Positions 41,660 through 49,764 of a DNA stretch of 64,000 nt are shown here, in pieces. The notes below the pieces were generated by a model. It did not search any database, had not been told where the DNA came from, and saw only the letters and a program-made list of their open reading frames with translations. A program made the translations under genes and the position numbers. Numbering within the stretch: the first letter of the stretch is position 1; each line of letters starts with the position of its first letter. Origin of the DNA: JBFWRK01 sp050248955 (GTDB lineage: Bacteria > Actinomycetota > Acidimicrobiia > Acidimicrobiales > Ilumatobacteraceae); NCBI GenBank assembly GCA_050248955.1, contig JBFWRK010000019.1, positions 17,368-81,367 of the forward strand, read 5' to 3'.

Positions 41660-42352
41660 ATGTTCGACGGAAAGTTCCGTGCACCGGTCGAGCGCGCGGT
41701 GAAGCCGATCGGCAACGCTCTGCGACGTACGGGGCTCACGCCCGACCACCTCACGGTCGCCGGCATCGTGATCGCCGTCGGTGCCGCCGTCATGATCGCC
41801 CAGGGTCGGCTGATCCTCGGCCTCGTGCTCGTCATCCTCGCCGCGCTGCCAGACCTGTTCGACGGCGCGCTGGCAAAGGCGTCGGACGCGTCGAGCCAGC
41901 GGGGCGCGTTCTTCGACTCCGTGATCGACCGCCTGACGGACGCGACGCTGTTCGGCGGCGTGGCCTGGTACCTCGCCTCGAGCGACAGCGCGCACATGTC
42001 GATCCTGCCGTTCGCGATCATGGCCGCGTCGTCGGTCATCTCGTACGAGCGGGCCAAGGCCGAGTCGCTGGGGCTCGATGCCAAGGGCGGTCTCATGGAA
42101 CGGGCGGAGCGGATCATCCTGCTCTGCGTCGGCCTGCTGTTCTCGTCGATCCTCGTGCCGATCCTGTGGTTGATGCTCGTGCTCACCGGCATCACCGCGG
42201 TGCAACGATTCGTGAAGGTGTGGCGGCAGGCTGCCGTCGCGCCGGTCACCGAAGCGCGCCGCGAGCTGCGTCGGTCGAGGCGGAAGTCCCGCCGGATCGC
42301 CCGCTCGCACCGCATGACCCAGGTTCGGGTGAAGCGCCGACCCCAGGCGTGA
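41660..42352 (+). CDS. pgsA: Phosphatidylinositol-phosphate synthase-like CDP-alcohol phosphatidyltransferase
   Basis: 230 residues, about six membrane helices. The CDP-alcohol phosphatidyltransferase motif is DLFDGALAKASDASSQRG then AFFDSVIDRLTDATLFGG: the four aspartates are present, but the usual A-R pair is A-K. The N-terminal RTGLTPDHLTVAGI and DATLFGGVAWYL match actinobacterial PI-phosphate synthases. Product would be phosphatidylinositol phosphate, the base of PIMs. Basic C-terminal tail. The GTG of the acyltransferase gene overlaps its stop. Confidence 0.87.
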   Translation: MFDGKFRAPVERAVKPIGNALRRTGLTPDHLTVAGIVIAVGAAVMIAQGRLILGLVLVILAALPDLFDGALAKASDASSQRGAFFDSVIDRLTDATLFGGVAWYLASSDSAHMSILPFAIMAASSVISYERAKAESLGLDAKGGLMERAERIILLCVGLLFSSILVPILWLMLVLTGITAVQRFVKVWRQAAVAPVTEARRELRRSRRKSRRIARSHRMTQVRVKRRPQA

Positions 42353-43266
42353 GCGACGATCCACAGAAGCGGCTGCTCGACGCGGTCACCGCGTCCGGCT
42401 ACAAGGCCGGCTCGCTCGCCGCGCAGCTGACACCCGGGCCGGTTGCCCAGGCGGCGGCGTCGTTCCTCGGTGTCGGACTCTCACAGGGCATGCGCTCGCG
42501 GCGCTCGATGATCGAACGCCACCTGCAGCGCGTGAACCCGTCGCTCGAGGGGTTTGCCCTCCGGCGGGCGGTGCAGGGCGCGTTCGACTCCTACGCGCGC
42601 TACTGGGTGGAGAGCTTCAAGGTGCCGACGCTCTCGAAGCGCGCCGTCGAGCGGGCGTTCACGACCGAGGGCTACACCGAGCACGTGCTCGGTGCGCTCG
42701 AGCACGGCAAGGGCGTCGTGGTCGCGCTGCCGCACCTCGGCGGCTGGGAGTGGGCCGGCCGCTGGCTCGCCGATCAGGGCCACCGGGTCAGCGTCGTGGT
42801 CGAGCCACTCGACAACAAGGAGCTGTTCGACTGGTTCGTCGAGCTGCGCAGCAAGCTCGGCATGCACGTCATCCCGCTCGGCCCTGAGGCCGGCCCGACC
42901 GTGATCCGGGCGCTGAAGGCGAACGAGATCGTGTGCCTGCTGTCCGACCGGGACATCCAGCGCACCGGCGTCGAGGTCGAGTTCTTCGGCGAGCGCACGA
43001 CGCTGCCGGCCGGCCCGGCGACCGTGGCGTTGCGGACCGGCGCCGCGCTCGTCCCGACCGCGACGTACTTCACGGATCGATACAACGGCCACCACGCCGT
43101 CGTACGACCGCCGATCCCGACACAGCGGCGAGGCCGCCTCCGCGATGACGTCACCCGCATCACCCAGCACCTCGCCCGCGAGCTCGAGCTGCTCATCGGC
43201 CGCGCCCCGGAGCAGTGGCACCTGTTCCAACCGAACTGGCCCTCCGACCCCGGTTACTACGACTGA
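42349..43266 (+). CDS. PatA-like membrane acyltransferase (HtrB/LpxL family)
   Basis: 305 residues from a GTG overlapping the pgsA stop. HtrB-family motifs: VVVALPHLGGWEWAGRWL (H-x4-E catalytic pair), LSDRDIQRTGVEVEFFGE, and TLPAGPATVALRTGAAL. The same order, pgsA followed by an acyltransferase (PatA), acylates phosphatidylinositol mannoside in mycobacteria. The following gene there, the mannosyltransferase pimA, is missing here. A gap of about 250 bases holding inverted repeats follows. Confidence 0.85.
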   Translation: MSDDPQKRLLDAVTASGYKAGSLAAQLTPGPVAQAAASFLGVGLSQGMRSRRSMIERHLQRVNPSLEGFALRRAVQGAFDSYARYWVESFKVPTLSKRAVERAFTTEGYTEHVLGALEHGKGVVVALPHLGGWEWAGRWLADQGHRVSVVVEPLDNKELFDWFVELRSKLGMHVIPLGPEAGPTVIRALKANEIVCLLSDRDIQRTGVEVEFFGERTTLPAGPATVALRTGAALVPTATYFTDRYNGHHAVVRPPIPTQRRGRLRDDVTRITQHLARELELLIGRAPEQWHLFQPNWPSDPGYYD

Positions 43267-43380
43267 TCAAGTACCGGTGTTCGCTACACGACCAGCAGGT
43301 GGACCGCTCCCGGTCGAGCTCGGTCGCTGTTCCACGCCGTTCATGTCAGCGAATCGCCTTCCAGGCAGGATCCCGGATTC

Positions 43381-43420
43381 GTGTCAGCGATCTGGCGCCT
43401 CAGCGCCGGTTCGCTGACAC
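43381..43420. terminator. Two-level hairpin after the PatA-like gene
   Basis: GTGTCAGCGA (43381-43390) pairs perfectly with TCGCTGACAC (43411-43420); inside, GGCGC (43394-43398) pairs with GCGCC (43403-43407) around CTCA. A further TGTCAGCGA copy sits at 43344-43352. Best read as a terminator or a REP-like element. The rest of the gap 43267-43515 shows nothing else I can name. Confidence 0.6.
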
Positions 43421-43515
43421 GGACCATCTCTGCTGACGTCGTCCGGCCTGTTCGAGTGCCCCGCGGACGTCGTCGGCCACCGGTGGTTCGACGCCGGCGC
43501 GTACGATCCGCTGCG

Positions 43516-44229
43516 GTGGATGTCGAGCCGCTCGTCACCGAGATCGAAGCCGACCTGCGTGCGCGTGGCGTGCCGGAGCGCGCGGCGAGCGAGAAGGCGT
43601 ACTTGAAGAGCGAGCTCGAGCACTACGGCGCGTCGATGCCGGCGATCCGCGCCGTCGCCAAGTCGGTCAGGCAACGACATCCCGACCTCGACCACGACGA
43701 CCTCGTCGCCCTCGTCGAGGCGCTCTGGGCGGCACCCGTGCACGAGCATCGAATGGTGACCGTCGAGTTGCTCGACCTCTACTCGGACCGGCTCGGGCCG
43801 GATGACATGGCACTCCTCGAACGGCTGCTGCGGGCGTCGCGAACATGGGCGCTCGTCGACGGACTCGCGGCGTCGGTGGTCGGCACCGTCGTGGAGCGTC
43901 ACCCGGCATCGGCCGTGGTGCTCGATCGGTGGGCCACGGACGACGACTTCTGGATCCGCAGGTCGGCGCTGCTCGCACTGCTCGTTCCGCTACGTCGCGG
44001 GGAGGGCGACTTCGAGCGGTTCACGCGGTACGCGGATGCGATGCTCGAGGAGAAGGAGTTCTTCATCCGCAAGGCGATCGGCTGGGTGCTGCGCGACACG
44101 GCGAGGAAGCGGCCGACGATGGTCTACGACTGGTTCCTCCCGCGGGCCGGCCGAGCGTCCGGCGTGACGGTGCGCGAAGTGGTCAAACCGTTGTCCGCCG
44201 AGCAACGCGCCGCCGTGCTCGACTCGTGA
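43516..44229 (+). CDS. AlkD-like DNA alkylation repair (HEAT-repeat) protein
   Basis: 237 residues of the ALK/HEAT glycosylase fold. Helical pairs run throughout; key segments are HRMVTVELLDLY, RASRTWALVDGLAASVVG, the conserved ATDDDFWIRRSALLALL, FIRKAIGWVLRDTARKRP. These resemble AlkD/AlkC, which excise alkylated bases without flipping. The start is the GTG at 43516; an in-frame ATG at 43381 would read through the hairpin and an Arg-rich, non-family stretch. Confidence 0.85.
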   Translation: MDVEPLVTEIEADLRARGVPERAASEKAYLKSELEHYGASMPAIRAVAKSVRQRHPDLDHDDLVALVEALWAAPVHEHRMVTVELLDLYSDRLGPDDMALLERLLRASRTWALVDGLAASVVGTVVERHPASAVVLDRWATDDDFWIRRSALLALLVPLRRGEGDFERFTRYADAMLEEKEFFIRKAIGWVLRDTARKRPTMVYDWFLPRAGRASGVTVREVVKPLSAEQRAAVLDS

Positions 44230-44245
44230 TCGACGCGGACGGCGC

Positions 44246-45247
44246 TCAGCGCGTCGGGCGCAGGAGCAGGAGGGTGTCGTACTCGAGCTCGGGGACGCGC
44301 CGGCCGCTGGCGGCCATCACGATCGAGGGGAAGCTGCCGTCGAGGTGGCCCCGGGCTTGGCCCGCGAGTCCGAGCCCCCAGCGCACGGTGCCGAGCACGC
44401 GCCACCACTCGAAGCGCCCGTCGTCCCAGCGCCCGCCGGCGGCCACGTACGCGGATCTGAGCGCGTCGACCGGACCGAGACCGCCGACGGTGCGCGCGTC
44501 CTCGCGGAACCGCCACATTCGTTGACAGGGCCAGGCGAGGTCCTCCATCGGATCGCCGACGCGGGCCGTCTCCCAGTCGAGGATCGCCCGGAGGCCGTCC
44601 TCGCCGACGATGATGTTCCCCGTGCGGATGTCGGTGTGCACGATCGTCTGACGGTCGGGCTCCGCCGGCGCGTTGCGCTGGAGCCAGCGGAGGCCGAAGG
44701 CGAACGTCGGTGAGACGTCGAGCAGGAGGTCGAGCTGCTGCTCGACAACCAGGAGTGCGGTGCTGACCGGGCCGTCGCCCACTGGTCGGGGGAGGACAGC
44801 GGGCGCAGCCTCGGGATCGATGCTGTGCAAGCGGGCCATGGCGTCGCCGAGCTGCGCCACGACGCGGTCGCCGACACCGGCGGCGTGGACGAGGCGCAGC
44901 ACGCGGCGGGGCACCGTCTCACCGTCGACCGCGGTGCTGATGAAGAATGGGCCGCCGAGCACCGAGGCATCGGTGCACACGTGATGGACGTGTGGCACCG
45001 GGACGCCGGCGCCTTCGGCGAGCGTGCGCACCGCGGCCTCGCCGGCCACATCGAGGAGCTGGATCGCCGCAGTCGGGATCATCGTGAGCGCGAGTCGCCG
45101 CGTGGTGCCGTCCGCGGTCGCGTCGAACAGCGCGTTGACGCGGCGCGCCCCGGCGGACGCGAGGGTGAGGCCGCGCACGTCGACGGTTCGGCGTTCCTGC
45201 TCGGACAGCCACGCGCCGAGGTGCTCCGGGAGCTGATCGGCCGCCAT
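44246..45247 (-). CDS. Phosphotransferase (APH family), LvaA-like hydroxyacyl-CoA kinase candidate
   Basis: 333 residues, kinase fold of the aminoglycoside-phosphotransferase/ACAD10-11 type. Motifs: FFISTAVDGETVPRRVL, the catalytic loop IVHTDIRTGNIIVG (Brenner-type H-x-D-x4-N) and AILDWETARVGDPMEDLAW in place of DFG. In operon with DUF6285 (the ATG overlaps its stop) and an acyl-CoA dehydrogenase, it matches the LvaA/LvaB/LvaC arrangement, where the kinase phosphorylates 4-hydroxyacyl-CoA. Antibiotic modification is unlikely in this setting. Substrate inferred only. Confidence 0.85.
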   Translation of the reverse strand: MAADQLPEHLGAWLSEQERRTVDVRGLTLASAGARRVNALFDATADGTTRRLALTMIPTAAIQLLDVAGEAAVRTLAEGAGVPVPHVHHVCTDASVLGGPFFISTAVDGETVPRRVLRLVHAAGVGDRVVAQLGDAMARLHSIDPEAAPAVLPRPVGDGPVSTALLVVEQQLDLLLDVSPTFAFGLRWLQRNAPAEPDRQTIVHTDIRTGNIIVGEDGLRAILDWETARVGDPMEDLAWPCQRMWRFREDARTVGGLGPVDALRSAYVAAGGRWDDGRFEWWRVLGTVRWGLGLAGQARGHLDGSFPSIVMAASGRRVPELEYDTLLLLRPTR

Positions 45248-45618
45248 CAGTCGCCGGTCCAGTCGTCGTGACCCGGCTTCGAGATGGCGAGGTCGTCGCG
45301 CGCCACCTGCATCAGCGCGGCCCACACCTCGGCCGACCGCTCGTCGTCATCGGCTGCTCCGGCGCGCAACGCGGCAACAAGCGCGGCTCGGAGCTCGACG
45401 AGATCCGTGTGCTCGCCATCGACGAGCGGCGCGATGGCAGCGCGCTCGCGCTCGGCTCCTGCCGCGGCCAGGCGGAGCTCGCGTTCGACGATCGCGACGA
45501 GGCTCGCGGCGACGCGCGCGTGGTGCTGCGCCGGGCCGTCGAGGGCGGGAACGATCTCGCGTTCGAGCACCTCGGTCACGCACGCGAGGAGCTCGGCTGC
45601 CGTCGGTCGTGGCTGCAT
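45247..45618 (-). CDS. DUF6285 (LvaB-like) small helical partner protein
   Basis: 123 residues, all helical: MQPRPTAAELLACVTEVLER, EIVPALDGPAQHHARVAASL and ELRLAAAGAERERAAI are the usual DUF6285 pattern. Members nearly always sit beside an APH-family kinase. The small LvaB of Pseudomonas, which is needed with LvaA for kinase activity, has the same size and position; I treat it as an analogue, not a proven homologue. Its stop overlaps the kinase ATG by one base. Confidence 0.78.
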   Translation of the reverse strand: MQPRPTAAELLACVTEVLEREIVPALDGPAQHHARVAASLVAIVERELRLAAAGAERERAAIAPLVDGEHTDLVELRAALVAALRAGAADDDERSAEVWAALMQVARDDLAISKPGHDDWTGD

Positions 45619-45632
45619 GGAGCGACTCGCGA

Positions 45633-47621
45633 TCAGCCGGCGAGCTCGAACTCGGCGGGCTCGGGACGCTGCGTCCGCTGCCAGTACTCGAGCAGCGTGA
45701 ACGGCCAGTTCTGGGCGACGTGCCCATGTGCGTTCTTGTACCAGCTGTTCACGTCGGACCAGCCCCACGCCATCGCCTTGTTGGCCGCGTCGACCGCGAC
45801 GTTGAACTCGTCGTGCACGTCCTGGCGCACGTCGAGCGCTCGTCTCTCGTTGCGGAGCAGGAGCTCGAGGCAACCGAGGATGTACCGCACTCCACACTCG
45901 GAGAAGTACACGATGCTGCCGTTGATCACGATGTTGGTGTTCGGGCCGTAGAGGCAGAACAGGTTCGGGAACCCGGGCACCGTGACGCCGAGGTACGCGC
46001 GGGCGTCGCCGTGCCACTGCTCGTGCAGATCGCGGCCGCCGCGACCGGTGACCTTCATCGGTGTCAGGAACTCCGACGCCCGGAAGCCGGTGCCGTAGAT
46101 GATCACGTCGACGGTGTGCTCGACGCCGTCGCGGGTGACGATGCCGGTCGGAGTGATCTCCTTGATCTGGTCGGTCACGAGCCGCACGTTGTCGCGCTTC
46201 AACGTGTGCGCCCAGATCCCGTTGTCGCGGATGCCGCGCTTCGCTCCGGGTGGGTACGTCGGCACGACATGGGCGAGCAGGTCCGGTCGGTCACCGAACT
46301 CGGCGGTGATGTACTCGGTGAGGAGCTGCCGAGTGATCTCGTTCATCATCCCGACGGAGGGGCCCTTCGGCTCGAACGCCTCTTCGACACGGACCGCCTC
46401 GAGTGCGCCGTCACCCATCTTCCAGAAGATGCAGAACCGGTTGAACTCGCTGTACGACGGGACGTGTCCGTACAGCCAGCGCAGGCCGTCGGACACCTCG
46501 TCGTGGTAGTCGGGCGTCGGCGCCGTCCATGCCGGCGTGCGCTGGAAGACGTGGAGCTCGCCGACCAGCGGCGCGATCTCGGGGATGAACTGCATCGCGC
46601 TCGCGCCCGTGCCGATGACGGCGACGCGCTTGCCCGTGAGGTCGATGCCGTGGTTCCAGCGCGCCGAGTGGAACGACGCTCCGGCAAAGCTGTCGCGCCC
46701 ACGGATGTCCGGGTAGTTCGGCCGGTTGAGCTGGCCGACGGCGCTGATCACGGCGTTCGCCGTCAGGTCCTCCTCGCGCCCGTCGGCCGTGCGCACGCGG
46801 ACCGTCCACATCAGGTCGTCCTCGTCCCACCTCGCCGAGAGCACCTCGGTGTTCAGGCGGATCTGTCCGCGGAGCCCGAACGCGTCGGCGCAGTCCTCGA
46901 AGTACCGGTGCAGGACGTCCTGCGTCGAGAAGTGGAACGGCCAGTCGTGACGCTGCGCGAAGGAGTAGCTGTAGTTGTGGTTCGGGTTGTCGACTCGACA
47001 GCCGGGATACGTGTTCTCCCACCAGGTGCCCCCGATACCGTCGTTCTTGTCGATGACGACGAACGGGACCCCGGCCTGCTGCAGCCGGTGCGCGGCCAGC
47101 AACCCCGACATGCCGGCGCCGATGACGAGCACGCGGAAGTCGATGCCCGGCGCGAGGTGATCCTTGTGCCACTGCGGGGCGCGCCGGTCCTCGCCGCGGT
47201 ACGCGAGCTCCTCCTCCAGCAGCGGCAGGTACGCCGACATCTCGCCGCCGCCCACGGCGAACTCGAGGATCCGCAGGAGGTCGGCATCCGTCGGTGCTGG
47301 AGCTGGTGTGCACCCTTCGTCGCGGTAGCGGACGAGCACGTCGAGCGCGAGCGCTCGTGCTGCAGTGAGTTGCTCCTCGGTGAGACCACCCTGCGGCATC
47401 GCGAACAGCATCGGGTCGGGCCGCAGCTCGTCGCGCAGGATCGACAGGTCACCGGTCAGGTAGGCGAGTGCCGGCAGCAGGGGAGGGACCTCCGCCTCGG
47501 CGAGCGCGCTGCGGATCTCGTCGTCGGTCTCGGTGATCGGCTCCACCGCAGCGACGAACGGGCTCGGCGACGCTGCTGCATCGACCGGTGCCGCCGCACT
47601 GGACGGGGATGTCTGTGTCAT
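45633..47621 (-). CDS. Baeyer-Villiger-type flavin monooxygenase
   Basis: 662 residues. FAD Rossmann motif VLVIGAGMSGLLAAHRLQQA near residue 155, then GGTWWENTYPGCRVDNP; the BVMO fingerprint F-x-G-x3-H-x3-W is present as FAGASFHSARW, and the NADPH Rossmann motif is KRVAVIGTGASAMQFIPEIA. The ~150-residue N-terminal extension (LSILRDELRPDPM, then LEFAVGGGEMSAYLPLLEEE) is helical and is seen in the longer type I BVMOs. It inserts oxygen next to a ketone to make an ester or lactone. Second gene of the leftward operon, 60 bases after the dehydrogenase. Confidence 0.9.
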   Translation of the reverse strand: MTQTSPSSAAAPVDAAASPSPFVAAVEPITETDDEIRSALAEAEVPPLLPALAYLTGDLSILRDELRPDPMLFAMPQGGLTEEQLTAARALALDVLVRYRDEGCTPAPAPTDADLLRILEFAVGGGEMSAYLPLLEEELAYRGEDRRAPQWHKDHLAPGIDFRVLVIGAGMSGLLAAHRLQQAGVPFVVIDKNDGIGGTWWENTYPGCRVDNPNHNYSYSFAQRHDWPFHFSTQDVLHRYFEDCADAFGLRGQIRLNTEVLSARWDEDDLMWTVRVRTADGREEDLTANAVISAVGQLNRPNYPDIRGRDSFAGASFHSARWNHGIDLTGKRVAVIGTGASAMQFIPEIAPLVGELHVFQRTPAWTAPTPDYHDEVSDGLRWLYGHVPSYSEFNRFCIFWKMGDGALEAVRVEEAFEPKGPSVGMMNEITRQLLTEYITAEFGDRPDLLAHVVPTYPPGAKRGIRDNGIWAHTLKRDNVRLVTDQIKEITPTGIVTRDGVEHTVDVIIYGTGFRASEFLTPMKVTGRGGRDLHEQWHGDARAYLGVTVPGFPNLFCLYGPNTNIVINGSIVYFSECGVRYILGCLELLLRNERRALDVRQDVHDEFNVAVDAANKAMAWGWSDVNSWYKNAHGHVAQNWPFTLLEYWQRTQRPEPAEFELAG

Positions 47622-47681
47622 GGGGGTCCTCGATTCCGTGCGGTGCGTGGTGCGTGATCGAGCTGTCGTGGCGACCGCTGG

Positions 47682-48950
47682 TCAGGCGGAGACGCCCTTC
47701 GGTGCCTGTTGCTGCATGAAGCCGAACATGTAGCCGGCGACGCGGCGCATCTGGATCTCCTCGGCGCCTTCCGTGATGCGGTAGCGGCGATGGTGTCGGT
47801 AGATGTGTTCGAACGGCATGTGGCGCGAGTAGCCGAGCCCGCCGTGCACCTGCATCGCGCGGTCAGCCGCCTCGCAGCAGAGCCGGTTCGACCAGTAGTT
47901 GCACATCGAGACGCGGTCCGACTGCGAGAACGCGCCGTACTTGTCCATCGACCACGCCGTCTTGTGGATCAGCGCCCGCAGCATCTCGCACTGGGTCTGG
48001 AGCTCGACGAGCGGGAACTGGATCGCCTGGTTCGACGCGAGCGGCTTGCCGAACGGCTTGCGGACCTTCGCGTACTCGACGGACCGGTCGACGCAGAACT
48101 GTGCCGCACCGAGACTGGATGCGGCCTGGCGGATGCGGTTCTCGTTGAAGAAGTGCTGCACGACCCCGAGACCCCTGCCCTCGCCACCGAAGATCGCGCC
48201 GTGGGGCACGCGGACGTCGGTCAGCCGGATGTGGGCGTGGTCCGTCGGCATGTTGAACGTCCACAGGAACTCGAGCACCTCGAAGCCGGGGCTCTTCGTC
48301 GGGACGAGGAAGGCCGTGATGCCCTGCCCGTCGCCGGCCTTGCCGCTGGTGCGGGCGAAGATCAGGTCGTACTGGGCGGCGTGGATGCCCGTGTTCCACG
48401 TCTTCTCACCGTTGATGATCCACTCGTCGCCGTCGCGCACCGCGGTGGTCTCCATGTGGGTGGCGTCGGAGCCGTGGTCCGGCTCGGTGATGCCGAAGGC
48501 GAACCCGCGGCGCCCCTCGGCGAGATCATCGATCCACTCGGCCTTCTGCTCGTCGGTGCCGTAGTTGATCATCAGCAGCAGCCCGACGTTGTTGCCGACG
48601 ATCGAGTGCTCGTTCTGCAGGTCGTTGTGCAGGCCGAGGCCCTTCGCCGCGAGGTGCTCGCGGATCACGGCCATCCCGAGGTTCGTGCCGTCCTGGCCGC
48701 CGTACGCCTTCGGGAACGGGTAGCGGTAGTGCCCGGCCGAGTCGGCGCGACGGCGGGCCTCGCGAAGCAGCGACTCCCACTCGTGGTTCGGCAGGCCACC
48801 GCGCTCCCAGTCGGTGCGGGCGTCCTCCCGGCGGTGATCGAAGAACCGGATGTTGTCGTTCTCCTGCTCGAGCGGCTTGATCTCCCGCTCGATGAACTCG
48901 TCCAGCACGCCGAGGTACTCGACGAGATCGTGCGGCAGATCGAAGTCCAT
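47682..48950 (-). CDS. Acyl-CoA dehydrogenase, LvaC/ACAD10-like candidate
   Basis: 422 residues. Classical ACAD blocks: FGITEPDHGSDATHMETTAV, GEKTWNTGIHAAQYDLIFAR, the C-terminal YSRHMPFEHIYRHHRRYRI, and TEGAEEIQMRRVAGYMFGF. In the LvaC/ACAD10-11 scheme such an enzyme converts a phosphorylated 4-hydroxyacyl-CoA by elimination. First gene of the operon; the divergent TetR gene and its operator lie just upstream. ATG 48950 fits the usual opening MDFDLP; a frame extension upstream lacks similarity. Confidence 0.9.
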   Translation of the reverse strand: MDFDLPHDLVEYLGVLDEFIEREIKPLEQENDNIRFFDHRREDARTDWERGGLPNHEWESLLREARRRADSAGHYRYPFPKAYGGQDGTNLGMAVIREHLAAKGLGLHNDLQNEHSIVGNNVGLLLMINYGTDEQKAEWIDDLAEGRRGFAFGITEPDHGSDATHMETTAVRDGDEWIINGEKTWNTGIHAAQYDLIFARTSGKAGDGQGITAFLVPTKSPGFEVLEFLWTFNMPTDHAHIRLTDVRVPHGAIFGGEGRGLGVVQHFFNENRIRQAASSLGAAQFCVDRSVEYAKVRKPFGKPLASNQAIQFPLVELQTQCEMLRALIHKTAWSMDKYGAFSQSDRVSMCNYWSNRLCCEAADRAMQVHGGLGYSRHMPFEHIYRHHRRYRITEGAEEIQMRRVAGYMFGFMQQQAPKGVSA

Positions 48951-48990
48951 GGCGGGCCTTTCGAGTGGGCGTCGAAGGCGCAACTTAGCG

Positions 48991-49000
48991 ACCGTTCGGT
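48991..49000. promoter_or_regulatory. Candidate TetR-family operator
   Basis: ACCGTTCGGT is an inverted repeat of ACCG around TT, located in the 95-base gap between the acyl-CoA dehydrogenase operon and the divergent TetR gene. ACCG-x2-CGGT cores recur in actinobacterial TetR operators for acyl-CoA genes. Binding is inferred from position and symmetry. Confidence 0.5.
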
Positions 49001-49045
49001 GAGCTCGCTCAGTTGGAAGACGCTGCCGCTGGGTACAGTCGGCCC

Positions 49046-49669
49046 GTGACCACCCCCGCTGAGCACGTGCGACAGGAGCGGCCCGGCAAGGTGGCGATCA
49101 TGCGTGCCGCAGTCACGGTGATGGGCGAGGACGGCTACGAGGGCGCGTCCATGCGGGACATGGCGGCTCGCGCCGGTGTCAGCGTGGCGGCGGTCTACTA
49201 CCACTTCCCGTCGAAGCTGCACCTCCTGCGCGAGTTCCTCGACGAGGCGTACGACGTGATCCTCGCCCGCCTCGACCGCCGCCTGCTCCGCGCCGGCCCG
49301 ACCGCCGGGGAGCGACTCGACGAGGCGGTCGGCACCTTGATCGCGTCGTACCTGCACGACGAGTTCGCGCGGCTCGCGTCGAACGTCGCGTGGCGCGAGT
49401 ACACGCGGCTCGACCCGCCCGAGCGAAGGGCGATCGACCTGAAGCGGCGCAAGATCATGCACCTGTTCGAGGACGTGATCGCGGACGGCGTCGTCAGCGG
49501 CGAGTTCTCCGCCGAGGAGCCGAAGGAAGCAGCGCGGGCGGTCGTCATCCTCTGCACGTCGCTCGTCGAGCCGTTCGACGAGATGGAGCGCACGATGGAC
49601 GAGGTGATCACGCTCTACCAGGGCTTCGCCCGATCGATCGCATCCCCTCGGGGGTGTAGCCCTCGTTGA
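49046..49669 (+). CDS. TetR-family transcriptional regulator
   Basis: 207 residues. HTH at the N-terminus: AVTVMGEDGYEGASMRDMA, then ARAGVSVAAVYYHFPSKLHL, followed by a helical ligand domain with LDPPERRAIDLKRRKIM. Divergent from the acyl-CoA dehydrogenase operon, which it most likely represses, with an acyl-CoA as plausible inducer. GTG 49046 is preferred; the ATG at 49013 would add eleven residues with no family match and leave almost no promoter space. Confidence 0.9.
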   Translation: MTTPAEHVRQERPGKVAIMRAAVTVMGEDGYEGASMRDMAARAGVSVAAVYYHFPSKLHLLREFLDEAYDVILARLDRRLLRAGPTAGERLDEAVGTLIASYLHDEFARLASNVAWREYTRLDPPERRAIDLKRRKIMHLFEDVIADGVVSGEFSAEEPKEAARAVVILCTSLVEPFDEMERTMDEVITLYQGFARSIASPRGCSPR

Positions 49670-49676
49670 TCGCCCC

Positions 49677-49704
49677 GTCCGCCTCGCGGCGGTGGGAGGC
49701 GGAC
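49677..49704. terminator. First hairpin between convergent TetR and CBM48 genes
   Basis: GTCCGCCTC (49677-49685) pairs exactly with GAGGCGGAC (49696-49704), 10-nt loop, 8 bases after the TetR stop. It may terminate either transcript. Confidence 0.65.
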
Positions 49705-49720
49705 AGGGTCGACCTGCTCA

Positions 49721-49750
49721 CCTCCCGCCTGGAAGGGGGACGGCGGGAGG
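49721..49750. terminator. Second hairpin between convergent TetR and CBM48 genes
   Basis: CCTCCCGCC (49721-49729) pairs exactly with GGCGGGAGG (49742-49750), 12-nt loop, 14 bases from the end of the CBM48 gene on the other strand. Together with the first hairpin it seals the convergent junction. Confidence 0.65.
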
Positions 49751-49764
49751 CGAGAGCGGTGGGA

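Noticed and set aside
43381..43515. An in-frame ATG-equivalent extension of the AlkD-like gene
   Set aside because: It would begin in a perfect hairpin and encode an Arg/Pro-rich stretch with no match to the family; GTG 43516 fits better.
44246..45247. Aminoglycoside resistance gene
   Set aside because: The fold is shared, but the overlap with DUF6285 and the acyl-CoA dehydrogenase operon point to a hydroxyacyl-CoA kinase role.
45609..47657. A 682-codon + strand frame opposite the Baeyer-Villiger monooxygenase
   Set aside because: The minus strand has the FAD, NADPH and BVMO motifs; the + frame is compositional only.
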